NCBI GenBank assembly: GCA_035402725.1
Contig: DAONDU010000075.1
Coordinates: 1 to 12,377, forward strand
DNA: 12,377 nt
From: UPXZ01 sp035402725
Lineage (GTDB): Bacteria > Bacteroidota > Bacteroidia > Bacteroidales > Paludibacteraceae
Direction: 5' to 3'
The notes beneath the pieces are model-generated. The model was given only the letters and a program-made list of their open reading frames with translations, did not search any database and was not told where the DNA came from. Each line of letters opens with the position of its first letter. Within the stretch, counting starts at the first letter, position 1. The position numbers were made by a program, and so were the translations under genes. This document shows, piece by piece, positions 1 to 6,815 of this stretch.

Positions 1-2
1 TT

Positions 3-794
3 CTTAATGCCGCTCCAACAGCTTATGCCGTTACCGGATCAGGTTCTTATTGTCAGGACGGATCAGGTCTTGCGGTCGGTTTGAGCAATTCGGATATTGG
101 TGTAAATTATCAGCTTTACAGTGGTGAAACTGCAGTTGGGTCACCGGTTTCAGGAACTGGTTCGGCTATTAGTTTTGGAAATCAAACTGCGGGTACTTAT
201 ACTGTTACCGCCACTAATGCTACGACATTAATCACAGGCTCAATGACCGGAAGTGCAGTTATTACGGCCAATCCGCCAGTCACACCGGATGTAAGTATTG
301 AAGCAAGTTCCAACCCGGCTGCAACAGGAGCTTCTGTTACCTTTACCCCAACACCGGTGAACGGCGGATTGAATCCTGCTTATGAATGGTTTGTAAACAA
401 TGTTTCAGTTGGAACCGGTGAAACCTATTCATATATACCGACTGACGGAGATCAGATTTATACAAAAATGACTTCAAATGACACCTCACCCTGCCTGACC
501 GGAAATCCAGCAACATCCAATACCATCACCATGTCGGTAAGTCCGGGAACCGGATTTTCAAATGAAAAAGCTTTAAGAATTAATACTTATTCCACCAATA
601 AAGCCATCTACATTGACTGCCCTATTAAGATCAAACAACTGAGTGTTTTCAATATGCTGGGTTCTGTGATTGCCATGGAAGAAAATGTTACCGGACTGAG
701 AAAGATAAACCTAAACAGTTTCCCCAATGAATGTTACGTTGTAAAAGTTGTTACCGATAACAATGTAACGACACAGAAAATTCTTTTAAAATAA
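3..794 (+). CDS. Large secreted modular protein, C-terminal part, with T9SS sorting domain (5' truncated)
   Basis: The reading frame is open from the left edge, so the true start lies outside the window; 263 codons are visible, ending in TAA. Visible residues 1-100 form an Ig/SprB-like repeat (YCQDGSG, GVNYQLY, GTYTVTATN). Residues about 101-180 are a PKD/Ig-like module of the kind repeated in Bacteroidota surface proteins (SNPAATGASVTFTP, YEWFVNN, NPATSNT). The last ~75 residues resemble a T9SS type A C-terminal sorting domain (LSVFNMLGSVI, then CYVVKVVTDNN and a terminal KILLK). The family is known to be exported by Sec, moved across the outer membrane by the Por/T9SS machine and anchored or released there. 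An enzymatic or adhesive domain may lie upstream; nothing here shows its function. It is convergent with the next gene and shares its terminator. Confidence 0.85.
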   Translation, partial: LNAAPTAYAVTGSGSYCQDGSGLAVGLSNSDIGVNYQLYSGETAVGSPVSGTGSAISFGNQTAGTYTVTATNATTLITGSMTGSAVITANPPVTPDVSIEASSNPAATGASVTFTPTPVNGGLNPAYEWFVNNVSVGTGETYSYIPTDGDQIYTKMTSNDTSPCLTGNPATSNTITMSVSPGTGFSNEKALRINTYSTNKAIYIDCPIKIKQLSVFNMLGSVIAMEENVTGLRKINLNSFPNECYVVKVVTDNNVTTQKILLK

Positions 795-824
795 TTGTTC
801 AATAACTTTTATACCTGGAAATAA

Positions 825-863
825 TCAGCCCCCAAATCACCTGACAGGTTTTTTGGGGGCTGA
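825..863. terminator. Hairpin terminator between convergent genes
   Basis: A perfect 12-bp stem (825-836 with 852-863, five consecutive G-C pairs) encloses a 15-base loop, which itself holds a small ACCT/AGGT hairpin at 839-849. It lies 30 bases after the stop of the + gene and about 49 bases after the stop of the - gene. The flanking T-runs are weak on both strands (TTATTT on the minus side). A shared bidirectional terminator is the natural reading, but the poor U-tract lowers certainty. Confidence 0.65.
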
Positions 864-911
864 CGGTTTATATAAACTGCTAATTTATAACCGATTGATA
901 CATATGATGCA

Positions 912-1349
912 TTATTTTATACGGTGACCTGTCAACTGATAGCTTACGCCATAGGGTGTTTCATCGTCTTCAAACTGCATTTCGAAATAAATACTGTCAT
1001 TATTGATGATACGACCATTCAGCACTTTCACTCCGGTACTCTTTCCTGTTACTGTGCTCACGGAGTGTTGTGTCTGGAATGTGTTATCGGCAGTTTTTAC
1101 TGCAGCTTTCACATTAAAATCCCAAAATTTTCCTTCGTAATCGTTGATATAGATTGAGTCTTTGCCCGATGCGGTAGTGTAGGTTCTGACAGGAAAAGTG
1201 CCGAACACATTGGTACCGTTGATATAAGCTTTCACCATCCATTCGCCTTCCACTTTATTGGCCGGTAGATTTTCGTATTCCAGGTTCTGTTCGCATGATG
1301 CCATCACTATGGTCATCACTATTATGAAAATATAACTTAACTTCTTCAT
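912..1349 (-). CDS. Small surface or periplasmic lipoprotein, possibly of the Bacteroidales lipid-binding (calycin-like) family
   Basis: A 145-aa protein. The N-terminus is a lipoprotein signal peptide: KK at 2-3, a hydrophobic stretch 6-17 and the lipobox VMASC with the lipidated cysteine at C19. After the cysteine comes an acidic stretch (EQNLEYE) that could act as a surface-export signal in this phylum. The mature part is about 125 residues of predicted beta strands (GEWMVKAYINGT, GKFWDFNVKAAV, GVKVLNGRII, DSIYFEMQFED). The size and the start with GEW recall the putative lipid-binding hydrolase family of Bacteroidales lipoproteins; that match is from memory and not certain. It starts 20 bases after the stop of the beta-helix gene on the same strand, with no obvious Shine-Dalgarno site, so the two are probably co-transcribed. 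Confidence 0.75.
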   Translation of the reverse strand: MKKLSYIFIIVMTIVMASCEQNLEYENLPANKVEGEWMVKAYINGTNVFGTFPVRTYTTASGKDSIYINDYEGKFWDFNVKAAVKTADNTFQTQHSVSTVTGKSTGVKVLNGRIINNDSIYFEMQFEDDETPYGVSYQLTGHRIK

Positions 1350-1369
1350 CTGCTGTGGGATTCTATTTA

Positions 1370-4039
1370 TTAATTAATTGAAATTTTTTGAGTTTTAACT
1401 TTTTGGCCATTATTCACAGTTACGTTGTAGTCTCCCGATGTCAGGGTAGCTTCAACTACCGTGTGGTAACTTTTTATTTTCTGGAATGCTAATTTCTGAC
1501 CTGCTGCATTGAATACGGATACTGTGGCATCAGATGCAACGCCACCGTTGCAGTTAACGAAAATAATATTGCGATTATTTTTGTAAATGGTGGTAGCTTG
1601 TTCGTCGACCAGCATATTGTTGCCCGTATTAATGCCTGTAGTAACTGTTATGGTTCTGAATATCAGACTTAAGGCCTTGGTAGTTCCGGCTTCAGCTGTA
1701 AAATCATAGGATGTGGTTCCATCGGTCAGGTTAGTTTCATTTCCGGTTTCAAGGTCTTTGAGAATTACACTTACCCCCGATGCCAGATTGGTTATTTCGT
1801 TGGCTTTGATTGAAAATGTGGTCGACATAGCATTGTTAGCAGCAAAAGTCAGCGGTATTTCTGTATCCAGTGGAAGTGAGTTCATCCCGTTTATCACCAG
1901 ATTTTCATTATCTATGGTAGTGTAAATATCCGGTACTTTTGAAGTGCTGCCGTTCATTCCCTTTGATGAATCGTAATCATCGTAACTGTTGGAGGCTGAA
2001 GCATCGGTATAAATTACAGTCTCATCCGAATTAGTGCCATTTGATGCTATCAGTCGTATAAGTTGTCTTTCGGCATTATTGGCCGCAGGAGCTCTGAATA
2101 CATTATCGGCCACATCGCGGTGAGTGCGCTGAGCATTGTTAATTGTAAAAGTAGAAGACGTTTTTCCCTTTCTAACCTTTACCCAGAATGCCTGCATGGG
2201 AGCTACCACCCCTGTTACAGCCAGTCCGCTATTACTTGTAAACACACCGCTTTTGATATTATAAACATCAAACAATGAAGTGGCATCCTTGCTTCTGTAC
2301 CAAATGGTGGGTTCAATGTCAGCCGTCGATAAGTTATTCAGATTTAGATATGAAGGATAGGGATTGCCCAACATGTTGAAACCGGCATTTGTGGTGTTCG
2401 ATGTACGTGTCAACGGTAATGAAAGATTACCGTTATTTATTGTTCCGTTGAAAGCAATTGTTCCATTTGTTATGGTCAAATTGGCCAGATAGCCTTTCAA
2501 TGTAGTCATTGAGCCGGTAGCAGTCACCCATTTTGCTGTAGGTTCACTGTAAGTAGTAACACTGGTAGCGGTATTGATAGCCGAAATTAAAGCGGCGGTT
2601 ACCGGACTGGATATGTGGCAATTAAGTCCATCTGTGAGATATTGTTGAATGTTGTAGGTACCGGTACCTGCGAGGGTAGCCGGAGTGAGCAACGAAGCTG
2701 TTCCTTTGGTGTTATCTGACAGCAAACTCACGTTGCCATTATTGGTAAGTGTGGTTGCCACGGTAATTTGACTGCCTGCGCCAACTTTAAGGTTAGAGCC
2801 TGCATTTATTGTCATATTACTTACTGTCAATACGGTAGAAGTAGCTGACTGTAATTCAACTGTGGAATTATTCAATACCTGCAGTTGATCAATAGCCTGT
2901 GTCGGTACATTGTTAACGACTACACTACCACCGGCGCTAAACTGAAGTACATCCTTGGCTGTAGGACTTGTGCGGGCAGGTGTCCAGTTGGATGCAACGG
3001 CAAATGAAGCCGGAGAAGTCTGATTCCACACATAGGTTGGTGCAGTATTAACGAGTGCTCTCCCGAGCAATTGTGCAGGAAGTATGGCTGCATTTAAGCT
3101 TGCATTGTATATATTGGTACCCTGACCGGCAATAATTCCCACATTAGCAGCAATCCACCAGTTATTTAATTGACCGCTGCTGTTTTTGTAATTTATTTCA
3201 TTGTTAGTGATGACATTATCATGTGATGCAGCAATATCTTCGTACCAGTTGCAGCCAACAATACCCACATTGGTAAAAGATTGTTGTTTGGCATACACTT
3301 TATTGTTTCTCAACACATTATGATGTCCGCCTGAAATGGCTATGCCGTATTGACCGGGATCAACCAAAACATTATTTTCGGCTGTCTGGTATGAGCCATT
3401 CACGTCACCCAGGTTTATACCACCTCCCGAAGGTGAAGGACCGCCACCGCGTATCCAGTTATTGGTAATCATAATCGGGCTTTCGGGAGTACCTGCCGAT
3501 CCGTCGTTCATATTGATGAGATCTTCCGGGGCACTTTCGCCGGGAATATTTTCGCAGGCATTGTAACTTACGCTGTTTCCTGCACCGGTAACCCTGATAA
3601 ACTGAACCATCGATCCTGCTATATCGCCTCCCTGCGAAGTTCCCAATATGTTTTTCACATCGTTGTACTCAAATTTAATATTACCGGTACATGTAGACGC
3701 CAACATGGCAGATGCGAGATTTTCGAATGTACAATTGGTAATCGTAATATTTTTACAACCGAATAAATAGATACCCAGATATTTAGGGGACGCGGTAAAT
3801 TTACAATTTCGTATAGTAACGTCACTGCAATTCCAAAGCGTTATGCTATGACCGGTGGTATTATTAAATGACTTACCTTCGATAACCATATTTGTTTTAG
3901 CCGAGTACTCCATACGCGAAGAACTTACGTAAGAGCCGGTGTAAGTGGATCCCTGACCATAAGACAGGAATGAGAGCGTTGAAAATATCAGTACACCTAA
4001 TACCGAAAATTTTCTCATCAGTTGGTTTCTTTTCATCAT
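1370..4039 (-). CDS. T9SS-sorted right-handed parallel beta-helix protein, 889 aa
   Basis: Signal peptide at residues 1-28 (basic MMKRNQLMRK, hydrophobic core, cleavage near SYG/QG). Residues about 30-330 are a right-handed parallel beta-helix with repeated strand-turn units such as VTIRNCKF, ITITNCTFENL and IMITNNWIRGGG. From W338 an all-beta spacer follows (NWTPARTSPTAKDVLQF) and then a region with LGNPYPSYL (GNPYP at 558-562), both common in large Bacteroidota extracellular proteins. The last ~80 residues are a T9SS type A sorting domain (ATVSVFNAAGQKL, then VNNGQKVKTQKISIN). It is therefore predicted to reach the cell surface or medium. Beta-helices of this type occur in polysaccharide lyases, epimerases and adhesins; no catalytic site can be assigned here. 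E168, E172, D173 and the GGGINLGD segment (205-212) are conserved in the paralogue at 5451-6815. ATG codons at residues 2 and 8 are alternative starts. Confidence 0.85.
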   Translation of the reverse strand: MMKRNQLMRKFSVLGVLIFSTLSFLSYGQGSTYTGSYVSSSRMEYSAKTNMVIEGKSFNNTTGHSITLWNCSDVTIRNCKFTASPKYLGIYLFGCKNITITNCTFENLASAMLASTCTGNIKFEYNDVKNILGTSQGGDIAGSMVQFIRVTGAGNSVSYNACENIPGESAPEDLINMNDGSAGTPESPIMITNNWIRGGGPSPSGGGINLGDVNGSYQTAENNVLVDPGQYGIAISGGHHNVLRNNKVYAKQQSFTNVGIVGCNWYEDIAASHDNVITNNEINYKNSSGQLNNWWIAANVGIIAGQGTNIYNASLNAAILPAQLLGRALVNTAPTYVWNQTSPASFAVASNWTPARTSPTAKDVLQFSAGGSVVVNNVPTQAIDQLQVLNNSTVELQSATSTVLTVSNMTINAGSNLKVGAGSQITVATTLTNNGNVSLLSDNTKGTASLLTPATLAGTGTYNIQQYLTDGLNCHISSPVTAALISAINTATSVTTYSEPTAKWVTATGSMTTLKGYLANLTITNGTIAFNGTINNGNLSLPLTRTSNTTNAGFNMLGNPYPSYLNLNNLSTADIEPTIWYRSKDATSLFDVYNIKSGVFTSNSGLAVTGVVAPMQAFWVKVRKGKTSSTFTINNAQRTHRDVADNVFRAPAANNAERQLIRLIASNGTNSDETVIYTDASASNSYDDYDSSKGMNGSTSKVPDIYTTIDNENLVINGMNSLPLDTEIPLTFAANNAMSTTFSIKANEITNLASGVSVILKDLETGNETNLTDGTTSYDFTAEAGTTKALSLIFRTITVTTGINTGNNMLVDEQATTIYKNNRNIIFVNCNGGVASDATVSVFNAAGQKLAFQKIKSYHTVVEATLTSGDYNVTVNNGQKVKTQKISIN

Positions 4040-4107
4040 GTTAAAATTAATTGTTATTTATTTAATTGTTCTTAAAATTATCTCTTTGGACACAAAATCT
4101 CCCCTAT

Positions 4108-4139
4108 CAAATGTATTGAATTTAACTATAATCCTCAAT
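4108..4139 (-). promoter_or_regulatory. Bacteroidota-type promoter for the 889-aa beta-helix gene
   Basis: Read on the minus strand, 4115-4108 is TACATTTG, a full match to the Bacteroidota -7 consensus TAnnTTTG. Twenty bases upstream, 4139-4136 is ATTG, three of four matches to the -33 TTTG box. The expected start of transcription near 4102 would give a leader of about 60 bases before the ATG at 4039. This is the best promoter match I found in the window. Confidence 0.6.
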
Positions 4140-4157
4140 ATGTGTTATTTACACATA
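4139..4157. promoter_or_regulatory. 19-bp palindrome abutting the -33 box (candidate operator)
   Basis: TATGTGT-TATTT-ACACATA is a perfect 7-bp inverted repeat with a 5-bp centre. One end coincides with the -33 box of the promoter at 4108-4139, so a bound protein would touch RNA polymerase. The half-site recalls CRP/FNR-family sites (TGTGA-N6-TCACA) but the last base and the spacing differ. The binding protein is unknown. Confidence 0.45.
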
Positions 4158-4458
4158 CGAAAGTCTTTATGGTTTAGGAAATTTGCGTGAAAAAATTAAG
4201 GTAGGTATGATTCATAAAATTCATGTGATTTCAAAAAAACGTCTGGTTTTTTTCCCTTCATTTATTCTATTTCTTTGCAATGCAGACAACCAAACAGAGA
4301 AAAATTCAAAACTTAAAACCGTGAATAATTTAATTTATTGTATATCTGATAATTATTAACCTTGTTAAATCTTAGCGTTCGTTGAATAGCTCAATTCGTT
4401 CCGATGATTTTAATAAATTTATTCTGTACAAAATTAGTAGGTTTTATTTGTTAATAAA

Positions 4459-4496
4459 TTACACAATTTCGGAAATGATTTGCATAATTTTCAGTT
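4459..4496. repeat. Direct repeat copy 1 (38 bp)
   Basis: Matches 4618-4655 at 32 of 38 bases without gaps. It contains TTACACAATTT at 4459 and the related TTGCATAATTT 21 bp later at 4480, plus the small inverted repeat ATTTC-G-GAAAT (4466-4476). It lies beyond the minus-strand terminator and about 420 bases upstream of the 889-aa gene. Confidence 0.6.
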
Positions 4497-4569
4497 CATC
4501 AACCATTTAACACATCTGTAAAATATAATAACTTTTTATTTATGCAGCATTCTGCGAGCGAATGCTCCA

Positions 4570-4611
4570 TAAAAAAATAAAACCTGACAAAAGTATTTTC
4601 TTTTGCAGGTT
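4570..4611 (-). terminator. Intrinsic terminator of the AraC-type regulator transcript
   Basis: On the minus strand, 4611-4600 and 4593-4581 form a 12-bp stem with one bulged base and a 6-base loop. It is followed directly by TTATTTTTTTA (4580-4570), a good U-tract. It lies about 170 bases past the stop of the gene at 4784-5344, so that transcript would have a long 3' untranslated region containing repeat copy 2. Confidence 0.75.
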
Positions 4612-4617
4612 CAATAA

Positions 4618-4655
4618 TTACACAATTTCAGAAATTTATTACACAATTTTCAGTT
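4618..4655. repeat. Direct repeat copy 2 (38 bp)
   Basis: Partner of 4459-4496, offset by 159 bp. Here the 21-bp internal repetition is clearest: TTACACAATTT occurs exactly at 4618 and at 4639. The small inverted repeat is AATTTC-A-GAAATT (4624-4636). Weaker similarity to copy 1 continues for roughly 40 further bases with small gaps, so the pair looks like remains of a larger duplicated segment. Confidence 0.6.
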
Positions 4656-4783
4656 ATTCAGGATATTAAAACCAACTATCCGCAAAATTGCAATAATACA
4701 GGGTACTATTGATGAACAGATGGAGATCCATATTGACTGAAAAGGGCAAAAAAGGGGCAGAAACACCAAAAAAAGCAGTTCAA

Positions 4784-5344
4784 TCATCCTATGTCGCGAA
4801 TTATCATTTTTCGGTGTTTCATATATTTGAAAAATGACGGGGTTAATCCTGTAACTTTTTTGAATTGGTTGGAAAGGTGTGACACGCTGCTATAATTGAG
4901 CAGGTATGAAATCTCCGTGAGGTTCAATTCGTCGAATATGAGTAATTCTTTTACCCGTTCTATTTTTTGGTTAATGGTGTATTGCTCAATAGTAACTCCG
5001 GTAACTTCGGAAAACAGACCGGAAAGATAAGGGTAATCATAATTTAATTTATCGCTGAGATAAACCGACAAATTAGTTTTTGGCTGCAATTCCGTTTTTT
5101 CGATTGTTTCGTTTATCAGGTTTTTTATTTTTTGAACGAGCAGTGCTTTTTTATCATCTATCAGTTCCAGTCCGGCGCTGACCAGACCTGATTTCAGGGT
5201 TTCCAATTGATCGTAATTGATATCCTCTGTTATCTCCAGTTCACCTTTTTCCATCTCACCATAGTGAAGTCCGAGTTTATCCAACTGATCCTGCATCTCC
5301 TTTTTACACTGGACGCTGAGCATGTATTTAATATAAAGTTTCAT
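4784..5344 (-). CDS. Small AraC-family transcription regulator with HMA-like N-terminal domain
   Basis: A 186-aa protein. Residues about 92-178 are an AraC-type double helix-turn-helix DNA-binding domain: the first unit spans YLSDKLNYDYPYLSGLF, and the second is LTEISYLLNYSSVSHLSNQF followed by the typical KKVTGLTPSFFKYMK. Residues 1-72 are not the usual cupin sensor. The pattern LYIKYMLSVQC, then LDKLGLHYGEMEKGELEI and LKSGLVSAGLELIDDK, recalls a heavy-metal-associated (ferredoxin-like) domain found in front of AraC domains in Bacteroidota. There a metal-binding MxCxxC is common; here the first cysteine appears replaced by S10 and only C13 remains, so metal binding is doubtful. It lies between the two beta-helix genes on the same strand, 106 bases after the shorter one, and is a natural candidate to regulate them. 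No clear promoter is visible directly upstream. Confidence 0.85.
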   Translation of the reverse strand: MKLYIKYMLSVQCKKEMQDQLDKLGLHYGEMEKGELEITEDINYDQLETLKSGLVSAGLELIDDKKALLVQKIKNLINETIEKTELQPKTNLSVYLSDKLNYDYPYLSGLFSEVTGVTIEQYTINQKIERVKELLIFDELNLTEISYLLNYSSVSHLSNQFKKVTGLTPSFFKYMKHRKMIIRDIG

Positions 5345-5392
5345 GTGTTTTTTGGCTTAATATTTGATTGATATAAGGCATTGTTTCTGGAT

Positions 5393-5412
5393 TTAGCTGA
5401 TTAATCCCCTAA
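5393..5412. promoter_or_regulatory. Imperfect palindrome upstream of the AraC-type gene
   Basis: TTAG-CT-GATTAATC-CC-CTAA pairs at 16 of 20 positions around a perfect GATTAATC core and lies about 50 bases before the regulator's ATG, in the gap after the shorter beta-helix gene. It could be an autoregulatory operator, but AT-rich palindromes of this size are common and AraC proteins usually bind direct repeats. Confidence 0.2.
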
Positions 5413-5450
5413 TTGAAAAATATCTAACAAAATAATGAACGAAGATTGTG

Positions 5451-6815
5451 TCAGTGGTTTATATATCCTGATACAGGGTTTATGGTATTATTTTTTTCTA
5501 AAGTGTTAACTGTGATGTGCACTGGAGGTCCCAGTATGCAGTATTCAGGATTTTCCACGGTAAACCAAATATCATAACTCTTATTTTCGGCCAATAATGG
5601 TATTGAAGCCTCATATTCTGTTTGAGCAATATCGCACTTAATTTTTCCTTTCACATTCCATCCGAGCGGTTTTCCGGATGTGTCCCTGCCTTCTTTGATC
5701 TGAGCTGATGTGGGTGAAGCAGAACCTGCAGGCAGAATCACATAATAGGAAATTCCTTTATCCAGTGTATTGACACAGAGTGTAAATCCATCCGACATAA
5801 TGGCTGATACAACCGGCCATCCCGGTGTCCAGTCAGGAGCTTTTTGATGTGCTCTCCCCCATATTTGTGGCGGCAGTATGGACTTATTTAATTCCCGGTT
5901 GAATAAATTGGTTTCCCAGCCATCGATTTTTCCGCAGTTACCTCCGTTCCAGAGAGGATTTGCTTCTCCATTTTTGTTTACATAATTTATTTCGTTATCA
6001 GCCACTTCAATATCCTGACATTTTACGTCCTCATTCGTATACCAGTTACATACAGTAATGCCCACATTACTGAATGGCAGCTTATTACCAACTATTTTAT
6101 TGTTTTTGATTTTCAGATGATCTCCTCCGGAAATGCCTATTCCATACTGCCCGGGATCGACCAGGATATTTTCTTCGGCCGTCTGGTATGAGCCACCATT
6201 GTCTCCAAGATTTATTCCTCCGCCCGATTCGGAAGGACCTCCCCCCTTCAGCCAATTCCCGACAACCCGGATCGGACTTTCCACCCTTCCGTGCGAATTA
6301 AAAAGATTTATTATGTCTTCGGGGGCACTTTCGCCGGATACATTTTCGCACACATTATAACTGATGCTGTTACCGGCACCCGATACACTGATAAACTGAA
6401 CCATTTGTCCCCATGATTTTTCACCACCACGCGAATATCCAAGAATGTTTTTCACATCATTGTATTCAAACCTGATATTGCCTGTACAGGTGGACGCAAT
6501 CATGCCTGATGCTACATTTTCGATTACACAGTTAGTAATGGTAATATCAGAACAACGGTATAAATAAATTCCCAAATTGGATATTGCCGGTCCCAGTTTA
6601 CAATTTCTGATGGTAATATGGCTACATCCATAAAGAGCAATACAGGGATCTTTAACATCAACTATTTCAACGCCTTCAATTATAAGGTTTTTGGTATCCA
6701 CATACCTTAAGGAGGGAGATTTTTTATACAATCCTGTATAGGCTGATCCCTGTCCGGCTACAAAACAATGAATTAAAAAAAATAAAACCGGAATAATTGT
6801 TGATTTCTTGCTCAT
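5451..6815 (-). CDS. Secreted right-handed beta-helix protein, 454 aa, without T9SS tail
   Basis: I chose the ATG at 6815, which gives a standard signal peptide (MSKKSTIIPVLFFLIHCFVA, cleavage near AG/QG). Upstream in-frame ATGs at 6836 and 6857 would add 7 or 14 residues ahead of the basic n-region. Residues about 22-325 are a parallel beta-helix closely similar to that of the 889-aa protein: shared blocks include STCTGNI, FEYNDVKNILG, GESAPED, GGGINLGD, GSYQTAE, VDPGQYGI and ILPPQIWGRA. From W329 there is a fibronectin-III/Ig-like domain (YYVILPAGSASPTSAQIKEG, SYDIWFTVENP). The protein then stops with no T9SS sorting domain, so it is predicted to be periplasmic or exported another way. C17 in the signal peptide is preceded by His and is not a lipobox. 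A polysaccharide lyase or epimerase role is possible by fold only. Confidence 0.85.
   Translation of the reverse strand: MSKKSTIIPVLFFLIHCFVAGQGSAYTGLYKKSPSLRYVDTKNLIIEGVEIVDVKDPCIALYGCSHITIRNCKLGPAISNLGIYLYRCSDITITNCVIENVASGMIASTCTGNIRFEYNDVKNILGYSRGGEKSWGQMVQFISVSGAGNSISYNVCENVSGESAPEDIINLFNSHGRVESPIRVVGNWLKGGGPSESGGGINLGDNGGSYQTAEENILVDPGQYGIGISGGDHLKIKNNKIVGNKLPFSNVGITVCNWYTNEDVKCQDIEVADNEINYVNKNGEANPLWNGGNCGKIDGWETNLFNRELNKSILPPQIWGRAHQKAPDWTPGWPVVSAIMSDGFTLCVNTLDKGISYYVILPAGSASPTSAQIKEGRDTSGKPLGWNVKGKIKCDIAQTEYEASIPLLAENKSYDIWFTVENPEYCILGPPVHITVNTLEKNNTINPVSGYINH

Larger units (their letters stand above)
4040..4783. other. AT-rich intergenic region (744 bp) upstream of the 889-aa beta-helix gene
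   Basis: There is no convincing gene here. In the minus-strand direction it carries the 3' untranslated part of the AraC-type gene, one copy of a 38-bp repeat, an intrinsic terminator (4570-4611), a second copy of the repeat, about 300 bases of plain AT-rich sequence, a 19-bp palindrome (4139-4157) and a promoter (4108-4139). Small AT-rich inverted repeats at 4233-4253 and 4356-4368 are within what chance gives at this composition. Confidence 0.7.

Noticed and set aside
81..83. TTG at 81 as the start codon of the first gene
   Set aside because: The same frame is open and clearly coding up to the window edge (YAVTGSGSYCQDGSG), so TTG encodes an internal leucine and the gene is truncated by the window.
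4233..4253. A7C / GT7 inverted repeat with a 5-base centre, resembling a terminator
   Set aside because: The stem has one G-C pair only and the T-run is part of the stem. In a region this AT-rich it is unlikely to terminate anything, and no plus-strand gene precedes it.
4459..4655. The repeats as a CRISPR array
   Set aside because: Only two imperfect copies are present, 159 bp apart with internal sub-repeats; there are no regular spacers and no cas genes.
4712..4837. A 41-codon plus-strand ORF (MNRWRSILTEKGKK...) at the end of the AraC-type gene
   Set aside because: It overlaps the 3' end of the well-supported minus-strand regulator, has no recognisable motif or initiation signal, and its lysine-rich middle reflects A-rich sequence.
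6765..6770. C17 in the signal peptide of the shorter beta-helix protein as a lipobox cysteine
   Set aside because: The preceding residues LIH put histidine at -1, where lipoboxes need Gly, Ala or Ser. The QG/YTG start matches the paralogue's normal signal peptidase I site.
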